From NCBI GenBank assembly GCA_011009095.1, contig VTPC01001043.1, positions 43,264 to 107,263 of the forward strand: a DNA stretch of 64,000 bases, written 5' to 3'. Positions 34,920-46,000 of the stretch are shown one piece after another (within the stretch, counting starts at the first letter, position 1; every line of letters starts with the position of its first letter). The notes below the pieces were generated by a model. It saw only the letters and a program-made list of their open reading frames with translations. It did not search any database and had not been told where the DNA came from. Source of the stretch: Ignelater luminosus. Lineage: Eukaryota; Arthropoda; Insecta; Coleoptera; Elateridae. A program made the translations under genes and the position numbers.

Positions 34920-36344
34920 TTAGAATAGTTGCTTTTGTTTCATATTTAATTCCATAGCTAATTTTCCAGCAACAACAGCATTAGTCTCAATCATATTCCA
35001 CAAAGTAGCCATAAAGAGGGTAAAGCCGATTGCACACACAATCAAAACATGAACTATATGATACAAAACTTTTTGACCAAATGGTGCTTCTGTTGCTACA
35101 GTTGCAATTAAGAGCAGAAATAGAATTACAGTGAAGAACCAATAGCAACGTTTATGATTAACCAATCTCTTTGTAGCAGTGTTACATATATCCATGCTCT
35201 CTTTCAAAACGGCTGTGCGTGCACTTATATCAAATATACGCACAGGAACTTCATCTCTGGTTACTTTCAATGTGGCAGTGACTGCTTCATGGTCTGAGTA
35301 GCTATAAGCACAACCAGGAACACGATTTGGTAAAGGATGGTGATAATGGTTCATAGTAACTTTAATGTTTGAGCCACCCAAATACATAACATAATCTATT
35401 CGTTTACCAGGGATCTGCTTTTTTATTAGTGATGAAGGAGTATAACTGTTTTGAAGGGCTTCATTTGTACTTGACGTTTCTTGAGCAATTTCATCAGCTT
35501 CAGAAAAAGCATCTGTTAATCCTGTCATGCTTACTAATATTCTACAAAAAAAATATAAGTTGGAAATATAACAATAAATGTTTAACAAAAATAATAAGCT
35601 GCATAATACCTGTATGCAAGATCTCCTGGCTCAGTATTAAGATCACCTGCCAATACAACAAGATCTGCAGCAGCAGAGGTAAGCTGGATAAATTGAGCAG
35701 TATCATAAGCTTGAAGTACACGATGTGCTTGATATTCATCACATTTTCTATCATATTCTGCATGCAACTGTAATTTACAATAAATAAAAAACGCTCAAGA
35801 TACAAATATAAGTATTTACATACATGAGCAGAATAAATATTAATATTATAATCCATAACTCTTATTCTGCAAAGTCCTACACCTTTTCCTCCAAACCAGT
35901 CACCATGTTGCAATTTATGAACATAACCGTTTACAGGCCATTGATGGAAAAAGACATCATGTAATGGATATTTAGAAAAAACACATACACCTGAACCAAA
36001 TACTCCGCTGAAATAACATAAAATAAGTTAAACTGTGCTACACTTATTATAATCATAACTACCTGTAGAAATAATGAGAAAAGGGATATGTTCCAATTAT
36101 TTTATCTCTAATTAATTTGAAATCACCATCCGTCCAAACTTCTTGTAAACAAACAACGTCATACTGACTGGTAGCTAAGACTTCTGCAATAGCTTGCATT
36201 CTAGGTTTTCTATGTTTTGAGACCACGGGTATCCCCCTAGGTTTTGTAAAACGTATGTTAACAAGTTTCAAATAAAGTAAGTATTCTTATTGTTGAAAAG
36301 ACTTACCAGCAATTAAGGGTAAAAATTTTAAATTCAATTTCCAT
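34920..36344 (-). CDS. nSMase: neutral sphingomyelinase (SMPD2-type)
   Basis: Five exons on the - strand: 36307-36344, 36063-36236, 35824-36007, 35610-35767, 34920-35541, GT-AG throughout, giving 391 aa. The start MEIEFKIFTLNCWGIP is the conserved N-terminus of the family. The DNase I-like Mg-dependent phosphodiesterase fold is complete: Asn11, the metal-binding Glu45 (CLQEVW), Asp174 and Asn176 (GDLNTEP), KRIDYVMY, and the catalytic pair Asp268-His269 (SDHEA). Two C-terminal hydrophobic segments (CYWFFTVILFLLLIATVA and a second starting near LYHIVHVLIVCAIG) match the membrane anchor of SMPD2. It hydrolyses sphingomyelin to ceramide and phosphocholine on intracellular membranes. The gene is in tandem with calnexin and divergent from Gemin5. 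No odd features were seen. Confidence 0.94.
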
Positions 36345-36703
36345 TGCTTTACAAATATGCAAAATGTCAAATAAGTAATTTAAATAGAAAATATTCTACA
36401 GATTTTCTTTGTTTTGCTTTCACATTTGGGATTTTTTGAGGTTATGTAGAAATGTACGTGTAATAAATTTTTTGTCGACACATCGAGTTGAAGTTGGCAT
36501 TGTTCTAGTAATTTTATTACTGTATGGTTGATAAACGTTATCTACAAAAAGAAAAGAAAAAGTAATTTTGTTGTAGTTCAGGGGCGTAGTGATGGGTATA
36601 TGAAGTAGCCGCAGACAAAAGGACAGGACAGGATAGAGAATGACAAACTGATAACTTAAAAATGTGGGCTTTAACGCTATGAAGGGAATAGTAATTTATG
36701 TAC

Positions 36704-37050
36704 TAGTGATGTAACGAATATTGGATTTTCCACATTTGCGAATGCGGATATTCATCTCCAGTATTCGCGAATGCAAATGCGAATATAAATATTGGTTTTT
36801 CGAATATGCCGCCAAAAGTATGCGCCCACAAACTCATATTTTGATAGGGCGTTTCGGACCGGAATCGGTGTTTAGATAAATAAGATTAAGAATAAAAGAT
36901 AATTGCATAATGTACCTAATGAGACTAATCAGTAAGTAATTTTAAGTCAGTAACACCAAGGCTGTTCCCTAATTAAAATCTTTTTATTAAAATATAAATA
37001 AAAATTTCTTACAAATGCGAATGCGAATGCGAATATTCGTTACATCACTA
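36704..37050. mobile_element. 347-bp hAT-type MITE
   Basis: The ends TAGTGATGTAACGAATA and TATTCGTTACATCACTA are perfect inverted copies. The flanking octamers TTATGTAC and TAACGTAC agree at 6 of 8 positions, as expected for an 8-bp hAT target duplication. The interior is built from GCGAATGC-type repeats and a CGAATA-rich stretch. No coding capacity. Confidence 0.75.
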
Positions 37051-39060
37051 TAACGTACCAAGAGAGGAAAGTAATTTGTTACAGTCGAGATGTGAATATT
37101 GTGCTCGAGGCGAAACCGAGAGCGTGAACACGTCGAGACTGCAATATTACTTACTCCCGTAAAACATACATTTTTTTGCTCTTAAACTAAATTTATTTTC
37201 GTTTGTAACAGGGTCGTAATAATTCATTACAGCCCTTGGGACAGAAATATGCTGTATCATTGCTTTTGCTGGAAATATGAAGTTTTTAATAACGCGCAAT
37301 ATTACCCGCGTGCTCACGAACGCATATTCGAAGAAGGTCATACAAGGTTCTAAAATTGGGCGTAACAGAGGTTAATCAAGCTTTAACCAACACGTTTTTA
37401 ACTTGTTTAATCTTGAAAATTAAACAGATTTTATTCAACCATTTTTGAAGAATTTCATTTCAAATAACAAAGAATTTTAATTTCTACAACAGAGATATGA
37501 TTCATTTAGACATGCGACATTCACATTTTTTCTTCAAAACATTTCTCAAGTTGCCAATATGTTCAATTGTAAAATTAATCGCTTTATTCCAAAATCAAAC
37601 CAGTTTTTTCTTTTTAAAGAAAGGCCTCACTGTTTCTAATTTTTCTACAACACATTAATTAAATCAAGAATTCTTAATTCAAATACCTAATATAGCATAT
37701 TATTTAACGAGCACATAATGCCCATTATGTGCGAGTCGAATACGACGTTTTATCTACGATTCTAACACTTATGAGGAAGATCTGGAGATGGACTCCCCTG
37801 AGGGAGGCGATGTCCAAATTCTTAAATATGTAAAAGTCAATAAAAGTAAACAATCTTCACAAAGAGAGTTTTAGAATCCAAGGATCCTCTGAAGACGATG
37901 TCCAAATTTTTTTCTAACAATAAATAGTTTGAGATTATAATAATTTCTATTTTGTTTATATCTATAAATAGGCAACCAACAAAACACCGCCAGTGAATAA
38001 AATCATACAATTCACCAGTGCTTTATGAGTATGGCTATATCTCTATGGTTACGCGTATAATGACTACTATATTATTGAAGAGTCGTAGATAAAAGAATTT
38101 ATTCTATTTTCATTTCAAAACACATTCATTATACCAGTATTACATTTTATAAGTGAAGAAATGTGCTAAATCACCAACGTTGCAGTTCTGACCAACACAA
38201 TAGAAAAAAAATATATCAAGTTACTTGATTAATTGATTTGGTTTTTCCTGATTTTTTTTCGTTTCATAATGATGAAAGTTATATCCTTGTATAAACAAGG
38301 GTTATATTGGCAGTGCTATGGTTATTTATTGTTGATGTATAGAATCAAATTCTATTTTTTAGTACACTGTTGTATTCATATTTAAAATGTACCGTCAGTA
38401 AAAATGTATACACTACCGCTGATGCGTAATAATGATTCATACATGTAACCTTGCCCTTAATTACGCATGCATAATGCTTTTGTTTCTTAACTGTGACATA
38501 GATGTACATTGTTGTGAATAAAATGATATTCAATTCGACCTATTTTGTGGTATAAAGACACCACATACACGCTCTCCAAAACCGTTACATTGAAGATTGC
38601 AAGCTATCCGTAAAATATTGTTTTGTTGCCTAGACCTTATAAAGGTCCTACAGCAACACTTGAGCGGATTATCAATGAACTCCGATAGGAGTCGTTACTG
38701 AATTTCCGAAGTCTGTATGTCTGTCCGCATTTTTTTAAATTTTGAAATTTTGACTTCAGATTTGGATTCTACATCAAAAACTAAAGATGATGTTTTTTGA
38801 TATCTCTTCGGGAACATGGTCAAAATGGCTGCCGAAATTTAAAAAGTTTTTAAAACTGTTGCTCGAATTTAGTAACAAAACGAAGTTCATTGTGGTTATG
38901 CTTTGCATTCCCAGATGTTTTTTGTTTATTATTAAAAATCCGGTTTGTGTATAAATTAGTTTCTTTTTTTATATTCAAAGTTTCAATAGCTACATCATCA
39001 CGTTCCTACGTGGTAATGCCTACTAAAAAGCTTTCTTAATTTTTTTTATATTAATTTGAA

Positions 39061-39202
39061 GATTACATTTTACAAAGTTAAATATAAAAGATAGGACGAA
39101 CTACATTCCGTTAGAAACGATGACAAAGTCTAACAGTTCTAACAAAATGTTGTTCGTCTCTTTATCTTTTATTTTTATCTTTAACTGTTTAAAATGTAAT
39201 TT
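39061..39202. repeat. 142-bp imperfect hairpin repeat
   Basis: The arms 39061-39107 and 39149-39202 are inverted copies with a few indels (ATTACATTTTACAAAGTTAA, AAAAGATAGGACGAACTACA). The intervening loop is about 40 bases. It could be a very small MITE or a transcribed hairpin. Confidence 0.5.
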
Positions 39203-39499
39203 TAATGTGTTAACCTTATTAATAACCTGAGGTTTACTTTTACTTATATAATTTTATTGTAAGGCCGAAACATATCGATGTTGTAACGAGCGACCAATAA
39301 TAAACATTCGCGGAATCAACTATTACTAATTAGTTTAATTAATTTTTTAGTCAAAGTTGACGCTCTCTGTGAAGAACTTTTATCAGCCAATAAACTATGT
39401 CACTACAACTTGTTCTGAATTCTGATACGTTTTTCTAGAACGCGAAAGCAAACGAACAAACCGCAATAATTTTACGTTTGCCTTGGGGTTCGCCAGGAT

Positions 39500-40023
39500 C
39501 TGCGATTGAAGTTACGCCACTGACTGTAGCAGGAAAGTTGGTAACACTGATTTATACGTTTAATACTTTCTTTCTTCTTCAAGCGTTGTGCGTTTGCGTG
39601 TGTTTTTATGGTAAGTTTGGAAACGCAGTTTTGGGATTGTTTGAAATACACAATTCGTTTTGTTCATTTGTTGGCTTGGTTAGCTTTTCATTTATAACGT
39701 TTTCTTGCACGTGTTGAATGTGCTTTGGTTTTGTCGGTTTTGATAAGCAGAAATATCGATAGCTTTTTTCTAAAATTTAAATAAAGTTCGGAGCTGTAAA
39801 TTTCCCAAATTGGTTATAAAAAAGAATTTCTTTGAAAGTAAGTTATTTAAAAAGCTGTAGTTTACTAATTAGACGATTAGTGGAATTATCTTGATGATCA
39901 AACGGTTTATTTCAAGTAAATTAATGTAATTGCATGGTTTTTGTAGAATCGAATTTCCTAACCTCAATCTTTCTTTTTTGCTTTATGCAGGTGTTGCTGT
40001 GACTTTAGTTGGTGTGATAAGAA
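39500..40023 (+). promoter_or_regulatory. probable Gemin5 leader with a 5' UTR intron
   Basis: A good donor (ATGGTAAGTTTGG, GT at about 39610) and a good acceptor (CTTTATGCAG, about 39981-39990) suggest that a non-coding exon ending near 39609 is joined to the exon with the ATG at 40024. The open frame at 39478-39717 runs across the donor, so it is not coding. Confidence 0.45.
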
Positions 40024-43000
40024 ATGAATAAATTAATTGTTCCTCCGCCTCCAAATTGGTTCGAGGCCAATATTCTGTCTTGCGCTCCTGATAATACAGT
40101 TATTTATGGTTCTCGGAATGATGTCGTCATAATCTATCCAAAACCAGAAGACGAACCAGCCGATATAAAAGTCATAAATCGTTGTCATCAGGATAAGTAA
40201 GCATTTTATCAATGAATATTTTTATGGTTGTCTTTATAAATTAGAACTAAAGGTTGGAAGTTTTTTCGGATTTTATCTGCAAAAGAATGCACAGAATTGA
40301 TTTTGAGATTGTGGCATTTTCTACTCTAACAGATGTTTTGCATAAGAATTAAAATAAATGCAGGTTTTAGAATTATAATTCAGTAATTTTTTGTAAAGAA
40401 AAAAATTAGTGAGTATTATGCGGGTGATTTGAATTTCCTATTAATTTTCTGTTAAACAGTAGGCATTAAGTAATTCACTAATAAGTTCGGCATGTAATTC
40501 TATAGTTTACTTTCTATCAAATAATGAAATAGGATCCATTATTCTCAAAATGAATGAAAAGGAATTAAAAAAAAATCTTTTATTTATGAGGAGATTTTGT
40601 GCTGTGGAATATTCCATTTACATGGGTTGTTCCATAAATTTTTAGTAGCAAGGGAAGTATTATTTTATCAGCAGTTCTGAAATCTGGCTTATTTAGCTAC
40701 GTCATGATATCAGATTACAGTCTACGAGGAACTATGATAGTTTAAGAACTATGGTTCATCATTTGGAAAATTTTCCCCACATTTAAATTAACAAAACCAA
40801 TAATTACAGTTGATAAGGATTTGGCATGGTCACTGAAACAGTTCTTGAAGTTTGAAAACTTTGACCATACGTAATGCCTTTTTTTGTAGTCATACAAAAT
40901 CATAACTTGAAAAGAGTTCGATTGCCTTCCTGTATAATAAATTTTGAGTTAATAACGCAGAACTGTAAAATCATCACAAATACAGTTTTAATTGAAAGTT
41001 GACATCATGACTAACTGTTTAAAATACTTCCATAGCCTGCTACTAAAAACATGGAAAAACCCATGTAATATTGCTGTGGAGGATTAGTACAAAGTTTTCA
41101 TTTGTTGTTTGAAGTCTTTTGTTAGAATTCTAAAATGAAATAATAAAGTGGAACTTTCCATTATGTTTTTCCATTGGTGGTTCAAAGAGATTTTGAGAAA
41201 TCTTATCTCTTACCTAAACAATTGAGTGTAAATAAACAAAAGAAAAAAAAACAAAAAGTGTTTGCTGTCAGAAAGTTTATGTTTTGGTGTTTGAGGACTT
41301 TGAACAGTATCTGGTAATAAATTCAAGGAGAAAGAATAAACAGGCATGTTAGATAATTACAGCAGTGTACAGGGTGATTCAAATTTAAGTTTAGGCATGG
41401 AGATCTTGCTTTTTATAAAAAATAGAGAGTATAAGTTTAAATTTGGCACTTGCTTGATTTTATGGTGATTAATAATCTAAAAAGAAATTTGAGCTAACTT
41501 CTTTTGTTTTCAACTTATGATTAAAAAAAACAGGAGAGGGTGGTTTAAATATTTTGCTTCTTGTTTTTTTATTATTAAAAATTTTAAAAATGTAATAAAA
41601 CATTCATCAGGCAGTTTTTTATGATCAATAATCTCAGATTGTCAAAATTGTCACCTGAGATTCCGGTTTTGTGGAACTATTTGTCAGGTTTATTTTATTT
41701 TGTGGATGCTATATTTGATATTTATATCATTTGACAGGATATTTTATGCTGTTTTTAACAATATAAGACCCTTCATGGCTAACTTGATTCACAAGAAAAA
41801 TATGAAATAAAATTGGTAGACAGTTATAGTAAGTCTAGTAGACTATGTCTTTATTATTTTTATTCATGAGAGACGACATGGAACAATTGAACGTTTTTTT
41901 TAACACTTTAGCTGCCATATCTATTTGTATTTAGGGGCCGTACACCGGCTGGTCGTCGTATGTGAACCGACATTTCTAAGTGTTTCTGCTTGAGCTGGCT
42001 TATATGGAATGCTTGGAAATAAGCATAGGTAGTAAAGATGTTCACGATTATTATACAGTGCGAACGCTTTAAATAAAAAATTTTCCGTGCATCGGAAATC
42101 TTTGGATACGTCAACCTTATTTTGAAATGGGGCATCTATTTGAACGATTTTCACTTTTCTGTACCCTCATCCTTACCCCTGATGACGTCATCAAATGCCC
42201 AGAGAATTATTTATTTAAAGCATTCTACAGGCGGTGTTCGCACTGTATGCTTTGGTGTACAGCGTACAGCATCATACACAAAATAATGGTCTACTAATAG
42301 CACTTACACATGGCTATAATTATTTTTAAGTTGTATTATGCCGCTGCAAGTGATATTAACATTATTACCTAAGAAGTAGTCGCTATAATAATTATAAAAC
42401 TAATAGGTAAGTATGCAATCAAACTTTTATTTTCAAACAAATTACAATTCTCGTAACTATTCACATTTGGCAAATTTATACATTTTACTTATAGTTAAAT
42501 TAAACACTAAAGAATCTCTTTTTTAAAAGTTTTATTTGAGATTACAAAGTATGTGAGTTCTTAATTAATACAAGAAATAATTAGAACTGAGGATTAATGT
42601 GATTTGTAACATGTTTTATAACTTCTATGTTTTTCAATAGTAATTATTGCTGGAAAATAAACAAACAAGGAAATCTTAACAGTTAACATTCTCCAATCAA
42701 AGTCTAATCTAAAGTTAATATTGGAAAACTTATGGAATTTTGACAAAGTTAATATAATGTGATTACATTCTATTTTATGAAATGTTATTTAAACTAAATA
42801 TTATTTTATAATAAGATAGATAATATATTTTAATTGTAATAATATAATTGTTATACATAAATATATGTTTAGTAACAAAACATGTAGAATAAAGATAAGA
42901 TTGGGGACATTCTGCACAAAATGTTGAAACTCTTGGAGTGATACTTGATTTATCGACCTCCTTGCTTCCCAAATTTTTGCTTTTTCTTGTGTAACGAGAT

Positions 43001-46000
43001 GAGCACCACTTCTTTATCTTTCCGTTTCTTGCATCTGTTCCTTCGTTGTCTATCAATTTATGTTTGGGAGCACGTTCTTTTTTAAAAGTCTTTTAATTGT
43101 AGCTGCAAAGGTATAAAAAGGGTCTGCAGCCTTGGCTGCAAGCAGTGATTAGAAAGTTTAGAGATTCACTTTGACAAGACGTATTATTGGACCGATTTCT
43201 CGGTAACTCTGGCATAGTTAAAGGGAGACATCACCCGATGGAAAACGTTTGTGGCAAATCGAGTAAGTGAGATAATCTCTCTTACTAATAAACATGATTG
43301 GTATCATGTTAGGTCTGAGGAAAATCCGGCTGATATGCTCTCCCGCGGTGTAGATGCAAATGTTCTCTGCAATCCTAAATTTTGGTGGCACAGGCTCGAG
43401 TGGTTAACATACAACATCGATGAATGGATTTTCATCTAAGTGAGCAGCGATCTGCTTCAATTGCCTTAGTCAGCAGTGATAAGTCTAACATCATCATACA
43501 ACTTAGTATTAAATATTCGTCATTGAATAAACTGTTGAGGATTGTGGATTTAATTGTAAAAGGTTAACAGGCGCACTACACCCTGAAGAACTGAACCAAT
43601 ACTCAGCTATTAATCATAAGGTGTGTTCAGATGGAATGCTTTCCGCGAGAATATGATGATTTGTCAAAAAATAAATGTAAACTTCTCGCATTAAATCCAT
43701 TTATGCATGATTCGGTTCTCAGAGTGGGGGGCAGGCTTAAAAACTTTTCTTCCGACTTTGATAAAAAACATCAAATCATTTTACCAAAAGGTCACAACTT
43801 GACAGATATTATAACACATCACGAACATGAAAGGCTATTGCATTGTGGGATTCAAATGTTGATCTCTTCATTAAGAGAGAGATTTTGGCCACTTTCGGCT
43901 AGAAATAGTTGATGGGAAATTTACCAGAGTTTAGAGTCAACGAATACCATCCTTTCTTTACCGTTGGGATTGACTATGGTGGGTCTTTTACTTTAAAGGA
44001 TAGGAAGACGGGAGGTGCAAAACTTATTAAAGGTTATGTATGTTTGACAGTATGTGTGAGTACTAAAGCAGTTCATATAGAATTAATTATGGAACTCGCA
44101 ACAGAGAGCTTTCTTGCGGGTCTTAAAAGATATTCGGACAATGGTTTGAACTTTGTTGGGGCAAATAATGAGATAAAGCGGGTCTCTGAAATGCTAAATT
44201 CTGAAGGGGATTTTATAGCAAATAAATTGTTGGAAGAGAGAATTAAATGGCATTTTATACCCGCCAGATCGCAATCATTTGATGGTATTTGAGAAGCGGG
44301 TATAAAAAGTTCCAAGCACCATTTAATACGAGTATTAGGTAATAACGTTTTAACTTATGAAGACTTTTACACGATCTTGACTCAGGTTGAGGGTGTTTTG
44401 AATTTCCGTCCTTTATGTCCTCTCAAACGATCTGACCGCCCTCACTCCCGCACACGTCCTCATTGGACGAACATTGACAAGCTTGCCACAAATCAATGTT
44501 CAACACATACCTGAAAACAGGTTAAACTGATACCAAAAACTGCAAGCAATGTTGCAACATTTTTGGTGTCTTTGGCATAAGGAGTACTTGATCGAATTAA
44601 CAAACTCGGGTAAGATGGAAGGAAACCGCCGAAGACCAAGTGAAGGTCGGGACGCTAGTCCTAGTCAAGAATGAAAACACTCCAAGCTTTCGATGGCAAT
44701 TGGGTCGTTTCATCTCTGCATCCAGGTGATGACAGAGTGACATGAGTTGTGGACGTGAAAGTGCAAAATGGTGTTTGTATAGGGTTTTCCAATAAGAGGT
44801 GTTATTTTGATATTCAAAGAAAAGTGCCATTTTTTAATATAAATGATTGGATGTTTATTTCATTATAAAGAGGAAGGTATGCCGTTAATAGTGGAAAATA
44901 ACATCAGGCAAATGACCACCACGACCACGCTTACAGGACAATATCCTTTTCATGAAATTTTCCATAACCAAATCGCAAAGTGGCTGCCCTATGTCCTCGA
45001 TAGCCTCACGAATTCCATCTTTGAGGTCTTGAATCGACGCTGGGCTGTTGGCGTAGACCTTCTCTTTCACGTGGCCCCAAAGAAAGAAGTCGCAAGGTGT
45101 TAAATCACAAGATCTCGGTGGCCAATTGTGATCACCTCTTCGAGAGATAACACGGTCCGGAAACTTTTTCCGTAAAAGATCAATGGTTTCGTTGCTTGTG
45201 TGGCACGTAGCGCCGTCTTGTTGAAAGTAAACGTTGTCCAGATCAATACCATCCAATTCCGGCCATAAAAAATCGTTAATCATCTCTCGATAGCGCAATC
45301 CAGTCACCGTAACTGTTGCTCCAGCCTCATTTTCGAAAAAGTAAGGTCCAATGACTCCGCCGGACCATAAACCGCACCAAACAGTCACACGTTGAGGATA
45401 GAGAGACTTTTCAACAATAACTCTTGGATTTTCTGAGCCCCAGATCCGACAATTTTGCTTGTTGACGAAGCCACCGAGGTGGAAATGGGCCTCATCACTC
45501 AAGATGATTTTTCGATGGAATTCTGGATCATTTTCATGCATTTCAACGACCCAATCAGCAAAGACACGACGTTGTTGATGATCGGCCGGCTTGAGTTCTT
45601 GTGTTAACTGGACTTTATAAGCCTTAAGACCCAAATCTTTATGCAAAATACGGTGTAATGACGTTTGTGGAATGGCTAATTCCAAAGAACGACGAGGAAT
45701 GGACAAACCTGGGTTTTCTTTAACACTTTCGGCTACAACAGCAATATTCTCGGCTGTTCTTGAGCGACGTGCACGGGTTTTATTCTTCACATCACTAACT
45801 TGTCCCAAGAGCTCGAATTTTGTCACCAATTTCTGTATTGCGGTCCGACAAGGTGCTTTACGGTGACCCAAAAATGTTCGAGTTTTACGAACCGTCTCTG
45901 CCAAATTTTCACCATTTTTATAGTGAATTTTAATAATTTCAATGCGTTGTTGAAGCGTGTATCGTTCCATATTTATTAATGGCGTAGTTTCTACTTGTCA

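Larger units (their letters stand above)
36345..39500. other. intergenic region between divergent sphingomyelinase and Gemin5 genes
   Basis: About 3 kb with the 5' regions of both genes. It holds an hAT-type MITE (36704-37050) and a hairpin repeat (39061-39202). Otherwise AT-rich, with no exon recognised; the - strand frame at 37147-37341 has no domain. Confidence 0.45.

Noticed and set aside
36720-37040. Simple GCGAATGC tandem repeat as a microsatellite
   Set aside because: It is the interior and ends of the hAT-type MITE 36704-37050.
39478-39717. 79-codon open frame with a Cys/Val-rich stretch before Gemin5
   Set aside because: It crosses a good splice donor and lies in the probable leader; hydrophobicity reflects T-rich DNA.
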